Source: Verrucomicrobiia bacterium (GTDB lineage: Bacteria; Verrucomicrobiota; Verrucomicrobiia; Limisphaerales; Fontisphaeraceae). From it: 64,000 bases of DNA. The notes beneath the pieces are model-generated. The model had not been told where the DNA came from. It worked only from the letters and a program-made list of their open reading frames with translations, and made no database searches. The stretch covers positions 1 to 64,000 of the forward strand of contig JAOAIT010000059.1 in the NCBI GenBank assembly GCA_026414565.1, given 5' to 3'. Of this stretch, positions 45,941-55,484 are shown one piece after another. The position numbers were made by a program, and so were the translations under genes. Position 1 is the stretch's first letter. Each line of letters starts with the position of its first letter.

Positions 45941-47506
45941 ATGTCCGCCCCCGCCCCCTCCCCGCCGCGTGAGCCCAATTCCCCCTTGCTCCGCGCCCAG
46001 GGGTTGACGATGGACTTTGGCGCCGTCCGCGTCCTGCACGGGGTGGACCTGGAGCTGCAACACGGCGAAATCCATGCCCTGGTTGGCGAAAACGGCGCCG
46101 GCAAAAGCACCCTCTCCCGCATCCTCGCCGGCCTGCTGACCCCCACCGCCGGCCTCATGGAATTGAACGGCCTCCCCTACGCCCCACGCCGCAAACGGGA
46201 CGCCGAGCAACGCGGCGTGCGCATGGTGCTGCAGGAGCTGAATCTGATCCGCACGCTCTCCATCGCCGAAAACCTCTTCCTGGCCCACCTGCCCCACACC
46301 GCCGGATGGATTCACCGCAAAACCCTCGAGCACCTCGCCCGGTCCGCGCTGGCTCGCGTGAACCTCGCCGGATTGTCGCCCTGGACGCCGGTCTCCGCCC
46401 TGGGCATCGGCCAGCAGCAAATGGTGGAAATTGCCGCCGGCCTGGCCCATCAATGCTCACTGCTGATTTTGGATGAACCCACCGCCCCCCTGACCGACCC
46501 CGAAATCGAGCGCCTTTTCGCCCAACTCCGCGACCTCAAATCCCGCGGCACCACGATCCTCTACATCTCCCACCGCCTGGAGGAAATCCGCCGGCTGGCC
46601 GACCGCATCACCATCCTGCGGGATGGACGGCGTGTGGGCACATGGCCCATCTCCGACCTCGGCATGGAGGACATCGTCCGCCACATGGTGGGCCGGGACC
46701 TTGATACCCTCCCGGAGCACCGCCAGCACACCCCCGGCAGGCCGGCCTTGCGCGTGGAAAACTTGCATTCCGGCACAGCCGTCCGCGGCGTCAGCTTCAC
46801 CGTGCGCCAGGGTGAGATTGTCGGCATGGCCGGCCTGGTGGGCAGCGGACGCACCGAGACCCTGCGCGCCATCTTCGGGGCTGACGTGCCCGAGGCAGGG
46901 GCCATCTACCTGCACGACGAACCCCAACCCGCGCGCATCAACTCCCCCGCCGACGCCGTCCGCCAGGGACTGGCGCTGCTGACAGAAGACCGCAAAGAAC
47001 AAGGCCTCCTGCTGCCCCTCCCCATCCGCTGCAACCTCACGCTCGCCAGCCTGCCCCGCCTCGCCCGCCGGGGCTGGCTCAGCCCCCGCTGGGAGGATGC
47101 CCCCACCCGCCAATGGCTTGCCGCGCTGCAGGTCCGCTGCCAGGGCGCAGAGCAACCCGTGGCCGAACTGAGCGGCGGCAATCAACAGAAAGTGGTGCTC
47201 GCCCGCTGGTTGATGCGCGACTGCCGCATCCTGATGTTTGATGAGCCTACCCGCGGCATTGATGTCGGCGCCCGCTTTGAAATCTACCAATGGCTCCAGC
47301 ACCTCGCCGCCGAGGGCCGGGCCTTGCTCGTAGTGTCCTCCGATTTGCGCGAGCTGATGATGCTCTGCGATCGCATCCTCGTCATGTCCGCCGGCCGCCT
47401 GGCCGGTGAATTCGTCCGTGGTCAATGGACGGAAGATGCCCTGATGGCGGCCGCGCTCAGCGGCTACCTCAACAAGCCACAGCCTGCAACGAACCATGGC
47501 AACTGA
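45941..47506 (+). CDS. rbsA: Ribose-type ABC transporter ATP-binding protein (two NBDs)
   Basis: 521 residues, the RbsA/MglA layout of two ABC domains. Domain 1: Walker A 'GENGAGKSTLSRIL', signature-like 'LGIGQQQMVEIAAGL' and Walker B 'LLILDEPTAPL'. Domain 2: the degenerate 'GLVGSGRTETLRAIFGAD' that replaces Walker A in this subfamily, 'LSGGNQQKVVLARWL' and 'ILMFDEPTRGIDVGARF'. It energises sugar import. Its last 11 bases overlap rbsC. Confidence 0.95.
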   Translation: MSAPAPSPPREPNSPLLRAQGLTMDFGAVRVLHGVDLELQHGEIHALVGENGAGKSTLSRILAGLLTPTAGLMELNGLPYAPRRKRDAEQRGVRMVLQELNLIRTLSIAENLFLAHLPHTAGWIHRKTLEHLARSALARVNLAGLSPWTPVSALGIGQQQMVEIAAGLAHQCSLLILDEPTAPLTDPEIERLFAQLRDLKSRGTTILYISHRLEEIRRLADRITILRDGRRVGTWPISDLGMEDIVRHMVGRDLDTLPEHRQHTPGRPALRVENLHSGTAVRGVSFTVRQGEIVGMAGLVGSGRTETLRAIFGADVPEAGAIYLHDEPQPARINSPADAVRQGLALLTEDRKEQGLLLPLPIRCNLTLASLPRLARRGWLSPRWEDAPTRQWLAALQVRCQGAEQPVAELSGGNQQKVVLARWLMRDCRILMFDEPTRGIDVGARFEIYQWLQHLAAEGRALLVVSSDLRELMMLCDRILVMSAGRLAGEFVRGQWTEDALMAAALSGYLNKPQPATNHGN

Positions 47507-48479
47507 ACCTCAACCCTCCCCAAGCCCCTCGGTGGGGCTGCGTCTCCTCCAGGAGTACGGCGGCCTGGCAGGGGCCTTGCTCGCGCTGGTGGTGGTGTTC
47601 AGCCTCCGCACGGAACATTTCCTCAGCCACACCAACTTCGTCGCCATCGCCAATCAAATCCCCGCCATCTTGTTGGTGGCCGTGGGCATGACCTACGTGT
47701 TGATTATTGCGGAAATTGACCTGTCCGTCGGCTCAGTGCTCGGTTTCTGCGGAGCCGTGGTGGGGGTGGCCATGACCCAATGGGGCTGGCCCGCCCCCCT
47801 GGCCGTGGGCGCGGGACTCCTGGGCGGCGTGTTGTGCGGCGCCTTCAATGGTCTGGTCTCCCTGGCCTGGCGCCTGCCCAGTTTCATCGTCACCCTGGGC
47901 ATGTTGGAAATGGCCCGCGGCGGCGCCCATGCCTTGACCCGGAGCCAGACGCAATACATCGGCTCAGCCATTGAAGGCATCGCGGGCACCACCTTCCTGG
48001 GATTGTCCGTCCCCTTCTGGCTGGCCTTTCTGGTCATGGCCGCGGCCCAACTGGCCCTCACCCGCACCGTCTTTGGCCGCTACATGATCGCCATCGGCAC
48101 CAACCAGGAAGCCGTCCGTTTAAGCGGCATTGACCCCCGCCCCATCAAATTGGCGGTCTTTGTCTTGAGCGGTTTCCTGGTGGCCCTGGCTTCAGTCATT
48201 GACACCTCCCGTTTTCAGTCCGCCAATCCCAACGCCGGCATGGGCTTTGAACTGCAGGCCATCGCCGCTGCCGTCATCGGCGGCACCAGTCTCATGGGCG
48301 GACGCGGCTCGGTGGTCAGCACCTTCTTCGGCGTGCTCATCATTGCCGTGCTCAATGCCGGCCTCTCCGCCGAAGGCGCCCGCGATGAATTGAAACGCCT
48401 GGTCACCGGCGCCGTAATCGTGCTCGCAGTGATTTTTGATCAATACCGGCACCGCGCCACCCAGCGCCGTGCCGCCTGA
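47496..48479 (+). CDS. rbsC: Ribose-type ABC transporter permease
   Basis: 327 residues with about nine transmembrane helices. The BPD_transp_2 motif is visible ('LIIAEIDLSVGSVLGFCGA', 'GTNQEAVRLSGIDPRPIKLA', 'LQAIAAAVIGGTSLMGGRGS'). It overlaps rbsA in another frame, showing tight coupling, and 10 bases separate it from the ribokinase ATG. Together with RbsB/RbsA it forms a complete importer. Confidence 0.95.
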   Translation: MATEPQPSPSPSVGLRLLQEYGGLAGALLALVVVFSLRTEHFLSHTNFVAIANQIPAILLVAVGMTYVLIIAEIDLSVGSVLGFCGAVVGVAMTQWGWPAPLAVGAGLLGGVLCGAFNGLVSLAWRLPSFIVTLGMLEMARGGAHALTRSQTQYIGSAIEGIAGTTFLGLSVPFWLAFLVMAAAQLALTRTVFGRYMIAIGTNQEAVRLSGIDPRPIKLAVFVLSGFLVALASVIDTSRFQSANPNAGMGFELQAIAAAVIGGTSLMGGRGSVVSTFFGVLIIAVLNAGLSAEGARDELKRLVTGAVIVLAVIFDQYRHRATQRRAA

Positions 48480-48489
48480 CAACCCCCTG

Positions 48490-49443
48490 ATGGCCATGAA
48501 ACCCAAACATCCCCCCCGCCCCGCCATCGTGGTGGTGGGCAGCTCCAACACCGACATGGTGGTGCAAACCCCGCGCCTGCCCCGCCCCGGTGAAACCTTG
48601 CTGGGCGGTCGCTTCACCCTCGCCCCCGGCGGCAAGGGCGCCAATCAAGCCGTGGCCGCCGCCCGCGCCGGCGGCAGGGTGGCCTTTGTCTGCCGGCTCG
48701 GCCGCGACCTCTTCGGCGACCGCGCCCTGCAAGGTTTCCGCCAGGACCGCCTGGAAGTAAAATGGATCCAGCGCGACCCCCGCGCCCCCTCCGGCGTGGC
48801 GCTCATTGCCGTCGCCCCCGATGGGGAAAACAGCATCATCGTCGCCCCCGGCGCCAACGCCCGCTTGTCCCGGCAGGATGTGGCCGCCGCGGCGCCCGCC
48901 CTCCAAAAAGCCCGCGTAATCCTGGCCCAACTGGAAGTGCCCCTCCCCGCCGTGCGCGCCGCCGTGCGGGAGGCCAAAAAGGTGGAAGCCCTCGTTATCC
49001 TCAATCCGGCTCCCGCCCAGCCCTTGCCGGACGCCCTGCTCCGTCAGGTGGACGTTTTGACCCCCAATGAAACCGAAGCCGAATTATTGACCGGCCTGAA
49101 AGTGGACTCCCCCGCCGCCGCCGCACAAGCCGCCCACCTTCTGCTTCAGCGCGGCGTCAACACCGTCTTAATCACCCTGGGCGCCCGCGGCGTTTGGCTC
49201 GCCAGCCCCGCCGAGGCGGCCCATCTGCCCGGCTTCAAAGTGCGCCCCGTGGACACCACCGCCGCCGGGGATGTGTTCAACGGAGCGCTCGCCGTGGCCC
49301 TGGCGGAGGGACAACCGTGGCGGGCAGCCGTCCGCTTCGCCCAGGCCGCCGCCGCCATTTCAGTGACCCGCCTGGGCGCCCAACCCTCGGCGCCCCACCG
49401 GCACGAAATCGAAGTTTTCCTGCGCCGCCACCAGCCCGCATAA
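48490..49443 (+). CDS. rbsK: Ribokinase (PfkB family)
   Basis: About 317 residues (ATG 48490 or 48496). Motifs: the first PfkB signature 'FTLAPGGKGANQAVAAARAG' and the second, with the catalytic Asp, 'VDTTAAGDVFNGALAVALAE'; 'LTPNETEAELLTGLKV' follows the family. It phosphorylates ribose to ribose-5-phosphate, completing the path that begins with the upstream secreted enzyme and importer. Confidence 0.95.
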   Translation: MAMKPKHPPRPAIVVVGSSNTDMVVQTPRLPRPGETLLGGRFTLAPGGKGANQAVAAARAGGRVAFVCRLGRDLFGDRALQGFRQDRLEVKWIQRDPRAPSGVALIAVAPDGENSIIVAPGANARLSRQDVAAAAPALQKARVILAQLEVPLPAVRAAVREAKKVEALVILNPAPAQPLPDALLRQVDVLTPNETEAELLTGLKVDSPAAAAQAAHLLLQRGVNTVLITLGARGVWLASPAEAAHLPGFKVRPVDTTAAGDVFNGALAVALAEGQPWRAAVRFAQAAAAISVTRLGAQPSAPHRHEIEVFLRRHQPA

Positions 49444-49451
49444 AACGGAGC

Positions 49452-50903
49452 ATGCACGGGGCATCCCAGGATTCTTTCTACGCGCGCTGGCGGACCTCAC
49501 AAACTCCCCCGGCCCTGCGGGAAACTTCCACCCCCGCGCCGCCCGAACGATGGCTCCAATGGCTCTGGCAGTACCAACGCCTCCAGCGCGATCATTTGCA
49601 CTTGCTCGATGGCCGCCCATTGAGGGTGTTGCATCCCGGCTTTTGGAATCACGAATCCGGCCCGGATTTCCGCCGGGCGGTCCTTCAGCTCGGCCACGAG
49701 CCGCCCCGCCAGGGTGATGTGGAAATTGACCTTCAGGCGGCGGGCTGGCGGCAGCATGGACACGAAAACAACCCGGCTTTTGCCTCCGTCATCCTGCATG
49801 TGATTTGGGAGCGGCCCCCCCATCTCCCCCCGCCCCTGCCCGCCCTGGTGCTCAAGGACTATTTGGAGGCTCCTCTGGAAGCGCTGGCCGCGTGGATCAC
49901 CTCGGAAACTTCTCCCGACCTGCCCCCTGACCAGGCCGGGCGCTGCGCCGCAGCCTGGCGCGAACTATCTGCCACCCAACGGCTGGCGCTCCTCCACCAG
50001 GCGGCCTTGGTCAGACTGCACGGCAAGGCGCTCCAACTGCTGCATCGCGCCCGGATCTCCGGCTGGGAGCAGGCCCTCTGGGAAGGCCTGTTTCGGGCCC
50101 TCGGTTATAAACACAACACTTGGCCCATGCAATGCCTGGGCGAACTGCGCCCCCGCCTGCAAGAAGGCGCCACCACTGCCCTCCACTGGCAGGCCAGGCT
50201 CCTCGGCATCGGCGGTTTGCTTCCCGACGACGTGAACGCTCCCCGCAGCGGGGCGGCTCACACCCGCCAGCTCTGGGACTGGTGGTGGCGGGAACGCAGC
50301 GCCTTTGACGACTGCCTCATGCCCCGCTCCGTCTGGCGCTTCAGCGGTTTGCGCCCCGCCAACCACCCCCATCGCCGGCTCGCACTGGCCGCCCATTGGC
50401 TGGCCACGCCCCACTGGAGCCAGCGCCTGCAAAAGTGGTTTGCCACCGATTGCCCCTCACGCCATCGGGCGGAATCTCTGCTGGAAACTCTGACGGTGCG
50501 CGACGATTTCTGGGAATCCCACTGGAGCCTCAACTCCCCGCGCCTGGCCCGCCCCCAGCCCCTCCTCGGCGCGCAACGGGCCACCGATTTGGCAATCAAT
50601 GTGCTCCTGCCCTGGTTTTATGCCCAGGCCCTGGAACACCGGGATCGCCCCCGCCTCCGTCGTGTCGAGCAGCTCTACCTCGCCTGGCCGGCCGGTGAGG
50701 ATAACGCGGTCCTCAAACTCGCCCGCCAGCGCATGTTGGGCGGCGGCTCCCCCGTACGATTGCCATCCGCAGCCGCGCAGCAAGGTCTGCTCCAAATCGT
50801 GCGGGATTGTTGTGACCAGGCGGATACCCTCTGTGCGCCATGCCTCTTCCCGGAGCTGGTGCGGCAGTTTGCCGCTGCCCATCCTCAATCCCCCGCCCCC
50901 TGA
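49452..50903 (+). CDS. DUF2851 family protein
   Basis: 483 residues from ATG 49452, set by the ACGGAG ribosome binding site at 49445-49450. The family is recognised by 'LRVLHPGFWNHESGPDFRRA', 'GDVEIDLQAAGWRQHGHENN' and 'FASVILHVIWE', followed by 'LFRALGYKHNTWPMQ'. The N-terminal acidic/His pattern has been taken as nuclease-like, but the function is unknown. Eight bases after rbsK, so it may ride on the same transcript although its role is unlikely to be sugar use. Confidence 0.9.
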   Translation: MHGASQDSFYARWRTSQTPPALRETSTPAPPERWLQWLWQYQRLQRDHLHLLDGRPLRVLHPGFWNHESGPDFRRAVLQLGHEPPRQGDVEIDLQAAGWRQHGHENNPAFASVILHVIWERPPHLPPPLPALVLKDYLEAPLEALAAWITSETSPDLPPDQAGRCAAAWRELSATQRLALLHQAALVRLHGKALQLLHRARISGWEQALWEGLFRALGYKHNTWPMQCLGELRPRLQEGATTALHWQARLLGIGGLLPDDVNAPRSGAAHTRQLWDWWWRERSAFDDCLMPRSVWRFSGLRPANHPHRRLALAAHWLATPHWSQRLQKWFATDCPSRHRAESLLETLTVRDDFWESHWSLNSPRLARPQPLLGAQRATDLAINVLLPWFYAQALEHRDRPRLRRVEQLYLAWPAGEDNAVLKLARQRMLGGGSPVRLPSAAAQQGLLQIVRDCCDQADTLCAPCLFPELVRQFAAAHPQSPAP

Positions 50904-50915
50904 ACCCCTCGCCCC

Positions 50916-52466
50916 TCACGCATTCATGTCCTGCCAGTTTCGGGCCATCCGGCCAAAGATCCACAACGCCACGGCTGCCACCACCCCAACCGCCGCAAAC
51001 GGCAACCAGACATGAACATGGGGGGAATACGTGTCCCACAGCAACTGTGTTGCCTGCACATGATCCAGGCCGGTGACTTCCACCAGCTTGTCCATGGCCT
51101 GCATCCGCGTCACCCCCAGCGTCTCCTGCAGGGTGGCGATGGAGCCATCCCAATTCTTGCTCTGGCCCCACGGCGTTTTCTCCGCCAGGTAACGCAGGGC
51201 CAGCACCGCCTTTTCGCCATAATGCCCATACACATATCCCGCCAGTTCACTGCCCGCGTACACGCCCACACCCACCGGAATGTTCACATAGCCCAGATAC
51301 AAGCCCTTCTTGCCCGGCGGCGCAATCAGCCCCAGATACTCGCTCTTCTTGGGGCCGGTCAGCATCTCGCCCAGGGAAAACAGCAGAATGCCCGCGATCA
51401 ACAACCACACATTCGGCGTCCACCCGGCCAGCACAATGCCGCCCGTCGCCATCAACATGCCGATCAGCATCGCCTCCAGCGTGCGCATCTTCCGTGTAAG
51501 CCACGCCATGCCAATGACCCCGAGAATGATGAACAGCGCATTGAAACTCAGCAACACCTGCTGCCGCACCATCGGCCCGCGCGGCGTGTCCCCCACCATG
51601 GACTTGTACGCCCAGTCCGGCAGGTGCCGCAGCAGCTCGGCCGCCGGCCGGCTGTCCAGCCAGTCGCTGATGAAATTGGGCTGCAAATCCCAAAGTTGAT
51701 ACATCATCAACCAGAAGCAGGACATGATGGCAATCCATGCCAGCAGCCGCGGCTCAAAGATGTTGCGGATCGTCCGGGCCAGCACCGACAACGGCGATTC
51801 CGTGGCCGACGCCCCCGAGGGCGTGTCTTGCAGGAAAAACAGCAGCAGTAGATTGAAACTGGTGAACACGGCCGACGCCAGAAAAAGGTTGCGCCACGCC
51901 TCCTTGGAATGTGCCTCCGCATAAAACGGCCCCGGAAACGCCGTGCTGTACACCAGAAACAGCGAAGGCAGAAAATGCCCGATAAACGCCCCCACATTCA
52001 CCACCCAGTAAAAAATGCCCCACCCCACCGACGAGTTGGCCTTGGTCAATATGTTGGCCAGTGAACCTTGAATGCTGGGCTTGAAAAACGCCGTGCCCGT
52101 GGCCAGCGTCATGATGCTGATGAACAACGCCCAGTAGTTGCTGATGAACCCCAAATCCCGCATGAAGGCAATCATCAGATAGCCCACCATCATCAGACTC
52201 AGGGCAAACGTCAGCGTGCGCTTGTACCCAAAACGATCCGCCAGCCCGCCGGTGAACACCGGCAATATGGATTGAAACACCGCCCACCACGCATAAATCG
52301 TCCCCTTCTGGGCCGCCGTCAAATGCAGCCCCCCCGGGTCATCCGCCTGCATGATGTAGATGGGAGCCATCACCCGCAGGTTGTAAAATGCCAGCCGCTC
52401 CCACATCTCGATGACGTTCAGCGTCCAAAAAGTCCGGCCCAAACGTGGTTTTTCACTCGTGCTCAT
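50916..52466 (-). CDS. POT/MFS family transporter
   Basis: 516 residues with about twelve transmembrane helices. The N-terminal 'LNVIEMWERLAFYNLRVMAP' recalls the E-x-x-E-R motif of proton-coupled oligopeptide transporters, and 'GGLADRFGYKRTLTFALSL' is the MFS loop 2-3 motif. 'TGTAFFKPSIQGSLANIL' also fits the POT group. A 60-residue extramembrane insert near 'TPWGQSKNWDGSIATLQETL' is unusual. The substrate could be a peptide or sugar conjugate. Divergent from a Gfo/Idh/MocA gene. Confidence 0.85.
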   Translation of the reverse strand: MSTSEKPRLGRTFWTLNVIEMWERLAFYNLRVMAPIYIMQADDPGGLHLTAAQKGTIYAWWAVFQSILPVFTGGLADRFGYKRTLTFALSLMMVGYLMIAFMRDLGFISNYWALFISIMTLATGTAFFKPSIQGSLANILTKANSSVGWGIFYWVVNVGAFIGHFLPSLFLVYSTAFPGPFYAEAHSKEAWRNLFLASAVFTSFNLLLLFFLQDTPSGASATESPLSVLARTIRNIFEPRLLAWIAIMSCFWLMMYQLWDLQPNFISDWLDSRPAAELLRHLPDWAYKSMVGDTPRGPMVRQQVLLSFNALFIILGVIGMAWLTRKMRTLEAMLIGMLMATGGIVLAGWTPNVWLLIAGILLFSLGEMLTGPKKSEYLGLIAPPGKKGLYLGYVNIPVGVGVYAGSELAGYVYGHYGEKAVLALRYLAEKTPWGQSKNWDGSIATLQETLGVTRMQAMDKLVEVTGLDHVQATQLLWDTYSPHVHVWLPFAAVGVVAAVALWIFGRMARNWQDMNA

Positions 52467-52590
52467 GCGGTGCGCGCCGGAAAAGTGGCATAACCGCCGT
52501 CACTTGTCCATCCGCCACCACCATAAAAACCCATTCCGCCGATCATAAATTGCTGGCCAGACGCCCCCCGGAGTGACAGAATACCGCAGT

Positions 52591-53823
52591 ATGAAAAAAA
52601 TCCCCCTGCGGACTTCCCGCCGTCATTTCATCAAAGGGGCGGTGGCCGGCCTCACCACCGTGACCATCATCCCCCGCCATGTCCTCGGCCAGCCCGGCGT
52701 GCCCCCGCCCAGCGAAACCGTCGGCGGCGCCTTGATCGGCTGCGGCGGCCGCGGCCCCGGCACCTTTGACAACCTTAAAGGACTCAACGCCGTCAAACTG
52801 GCCGAGTGCGATGTCCGCTTCAAAGACCGCGCCGACAACAAGAGGTATTACACCGATTTCCGCCGCGTCCTCGAGCGCAAGGACATTGATGTGGTGGCCA
52901 TCGCCACCCCGCCCCATTGGCATGCCCTGATTTCCATCATGGCCATGGAGGCCGGCAAGGATGTCATGTGCGAAAAACCCATGACCCGCTTCATCGCCGA
53001 GGGCCGCGCCGTGGCCAACGCCGCCAAACGCTACGGCCGCATCTTCCAGATCGGCACCTTCGGCCGCTTCGCCGCCGCCCAAAATCCCCGCGATGTCCTC
53101 ACCCGCAAAATCATGAAAAGCGGCCTGCTCAAGGAATGCAAAGCCGTGTACCTCAAGGCCGGCGGCCTGAAAGTCAAGGAATGGAGCGGCATCGTCAACG
53201 CCAAACCCCAGCCCGTGCCCCCCTGGCTGGACTGGGATATGTACGTCGGCCCCTCCCCCATGAAACCCTATCATCCCCACCGTTTCGGCGGCACCCATCG
53301 CGGTTATTGGGACTACGAAGGCGGCGGCCTGGGCGACATGGGCCAGCACGCCATGGACCCCGTGACCTGGACCTACGGCGTGGACGACACCGCCCCCGTC
53401 GAAATCGAAGCCCTCGCGCCCCCCGCCCATCCCGAAGTCTGCGGCATGTGGGGTTGGGTGGAACTGAAATATGCCAATGGCTTCACCATCGTCCTGGTCA
53501 GCGGCGAATGGGGCCCCGATTATGACCGCCTCAAAGCCCGCCCCGTCCGGCTGGAGGACCTCGATGAAGCCAGCCAGCAGAAACTCAAACAAATGCCCGA
53601 CCCCGAGCCGCTCATTGATTTCACCCAGGCGGTCAAAACCCGCCAACAACCGGGGGGCAATGCCGAAGCCGCCCATCGCACCGTCTGCATCATGCACCTG
53701 GCCAACATCGCCATTCGCGTCGGCCGCAAAATCCGCTTCGACCCCGTCAAGGAGGAAATCATCGGCGATGAAGAAGCCAACCGCCTCGTCAACCCCCCCA
53801 TGCGCCCCCCCTGGCACCTGTAA
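52591..53823 (+). CDS. Tat-exported Gfo/Idh/MocA family oxidoreductase
   Basis: 410 residues from ATG 52591 (GTG 52573 is the alternative). Tat signal 'TSRRHFIKGAVAGLTT'. NAD-binding 'GGALIGCGGRGPGTFDNL', 'IATPPHWHALISIMAMEAGK' and the signature 'DVMCEKPMTRF' are present; the substrate domain has 'GYWDYEGGGLGDMGQHAMDP'. It is a distant relative of the first oxidoreductase in the window. Its C-terminal end has a 'NPPMRPPWHL' tail typical of the exported group. The next gene, a HEAT-repeat protein, starts 38 bases after it with its own good ribosome site. Confidence 0.92.
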   Translation: MKKIPLRTSRRHFIKGAVAGLTTVTIIPRHVLGQPGVPPPSETVGGALIGCGGRGPGTFDNLKGLNAVKLAECDVRFKDRADNKRYYTDFRRVLERKDIDVVAIATPPHWHALISIMAMEAGKDVMCEKPMTRFIAEGRAVANAAKRYGRIFQIGTFGRFAAAQNPRDVLTRKIMKSGLLKECKAVYLKAGGLKVKEWSGIVNAKPQPVPPWLDWDMYVGPSPMKPYHPHRFGGTHRGYWDYEGGGLGDMGQHAMDPVTWTYGVDDTAPVEIEALAPPAHPEVCGMWGWVELKYANGFTIVLVSGEWGPDYDRLKARPVRLEDLDEASQQKLKQMPDPEPLIDFTQAVKTRQQPGGNAEAAHRTVCIMHLANIAIRVGRKIRFDPVKEEIIGDEEANRLVNPPMRPPWHL

Positions 53824-53861
53824 AAAAAGCAACCTGTTCACTCTCAACTTCCGGAGGCTTT

Positions 53862-54731
53862 ATGGCAGACACGACCCTCGACGTAAAAGCGCTGGTGGAG
53901 CAAATGCCCGAAGTGGACAAACCCGGCACCCCCAGCAAATTCACCGGCCCGGCCTGGAGCGACGCCGAGCCGGTCTATCAAAAATTACTCACTGCGGGCG
54001 ATGCCGCCCTCAAAGAATTGCTGGCGCTGGTCAAAGACCCCGCCGATCCCGCCTTCCAGAACTACAAGGCCGAGTACGTCCTCCATGGCCTGGTGGTTTA
54101 TGTCGGCCGGGCGGACCAGGCAAAAAATCGGGAGCGCCTCGCCCAACTCCTGGCTGGCGCCATGAATGATGCCTCCCTGCACAAGGCCACCCGCGGGCTG
54201 TTCATCCGCGAATTGCAATGGATCGCCGGCCCGCCCCAGGTGAACGACCTGGCCAAATTGGCGGGCGACGAAGAACTGGGCCTTTACGCCCTGGCCTGCC
54301 TCGAGACCCTCGGCAAACCAGCCCTCTCCGCCCTCGTCCGCTGCCTGGCCCAGCTCAAAGGCCGCCCACTGGTGGGCGTCATTCAAGCCCTCGGACGCTG
54401 GGAAGCCCGGGAGGCTGCTGCCACCCTGCGCCGCCTCCTGTTGCACGCCGACCGCGATGTGCGGCTGGCGGCCGGCTGGGCTTTGGCGCGGCTGGGCGAC
54501 GCCGCCGATGCCCAGCGTTTGCTCCTCCTCGCTGACAAGGGCGACGATTGGGAAAAACCCCAAATGACCAAGGCCTGCCTCCTCCTGGCCGAAAAGCTCA
54601 CCGCCACCGGCAAAATCCGCGACGCCATCAAAATCTACCAACATCTTCAGCGCACCCGCACCCACCCCAAAGAACGCTACCTCAAGGAGGCCGCGGAAAA
54701 GGCGCTGGCCGCGCTGAATGTGGCGCTCTGA
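53862..54731 (+). CDS. HEAT-repeat protein
   Basis: 289 residues of mostly alpha-helical repeats: 'GDAALKELLALVKDPADPAF', 'LGKPALSALVRCLAQLKG', 'REAAATLRRLLLHADRDVRL' and 'AAGWALARLGDAADAQRLLL'. These are HEAT/PBS-lyase-like units used for protein contacts. No signal peptide is evident, so it is probably cytosolic. GGAGG precedes the ATG. It follows the oxidoreductase and is likely co-transcribed; a partner protein is unknown. It ends 6 bases before the stop of the convergent lytic transglycosylase. Confidence 0.85.
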   Translation: MADTTLDVKALVEQMPEVDKPGTPSKFTGPAWSDAEPVYQKLLTAGDAALKELLALVKDPADPAFQNYKAEYVLHGLVVYVGRADQAKNRERLAQLLAGAMNDASLHKATRGLFIRELQWIAGPPQVNDLAKLAGDEELGLYALACLETLGKPALSALVRCLAQLKGRPLVGVIQALGRWEAREAAATLRRLLLHADRDVRLAAGWALARLGDAADAQRLLLLADKGDDWEKPQMTKACLLLAEKLTATGKIRDAIKIYQHLQRTRTHPKERYLKEAAEKALAALNVAL

Positions 54732-54737
54732 GATGCC

Positions 54738-55307
54738 TTAGCGCGCCGGCGGCCGCCATCTCTGGCGATAATACGCGTGGCGCTCCATCACGGACTCCAC
54801 ATAGTCACGGGTGGACGGAAAACCAATCTGTTGCACAAACGCCGCGCTGTTGGTGGCCGCCGCGCCGCTGATCCATTTCAATACGTTGGCCCGCCCCGCA
54901 TTGTAATCGGCCAGGGCATACGGCAGCGGGTTATCCGTCCGCGTGTAGCGCGCCAACAACCGCCGCAAATACCACGCGCCGCATTCAATATTCTTCTGCG
55001 GCTCATACAGCTCCGTATGCAACAACAGCAGCCGGTTCTCCGCCTTGGCCCAGTCTCGTGCCGTGGGCTCCATGATCTGCATCAAGCCAATCTCGCCGCG
55101 CCGGCCGCGGGCCTTCGCATCAAAGCGGCTCTCCCGCCAGATCACCGCTTTGATCAACGCCGGTTCCACCCCATACTTGACCGCCGCCGCCGCGATGAGG
55201 GAGTCATAGGCGTTTTCCCGCCCCGCCCGCCAGCGCTCAAAAAGCCAGAGCAGGCCGCCCACAGCGATGATCACCACCAACCATTTTTGCCATCGGCTTA
55301 AACGCAC
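54738..55307 (-). CDS. Membrane-anchored lytic transglycosylase (SLT domain)
   Basis: About 189 residues if the GTG at 55307 is used, which places a hydrophobic anchor ('KWLVVIIAVGGLLWLFE') next to a basic start; the open frame continues to 55403 without homology. The SLT domain has the catalytic Glu in 'IKAVIWRESRFDAKARG', the 'GEIGLMQIMEPTARDWA' turn and 'ALADYNAGRANVLKW'. It cleaves peptidoglycan glycan strands at the membrane during growth or machinery insertion. Confidence 0.9.
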   Translation of the reverse strand: MRLSRWQKWLVVIIAVGGLLWLFERWRAGRENAYDSLIAAAAVKYGVEPALIKAVIWRESRFDAKARGRRGEIGLMQIMEPTARDWAKAENRLLLLHTELYEPQKNIECGAWYLRRLLARYTRTDNPLPYALADYNAGRANVLKWISGAAATNSAAFVQQIGFPSTRDYVESVMERHAYYRQRWRPPAR

Positions 55308-55484
55308 GCCGCCACACTGCCAGATCCGGCCACGCCGCGCACGCCTATTTCCTTGGCCCTCCGCCCACCCGCCCCCCCGGCAATGCACCTCCCCGCGCCG
55401 CAAACACGCCGCCCCCCGGAAGAAATGGCGTTGGATAATGAATTGCGCGATATTAGTCTTCCGTCACAATGATGTTTGTTTTTT

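Noticed and set aside
43781-46453. 890-codon open frame on the minus strand
   Set aside because: It lies antisense to the ADP-ribosylglycohydrolase, rbsB and rbsA genes, has Gly/Ala/His-rich low-complexity content and no recognisable domain; it is a by-product of high G+C coding DNA.
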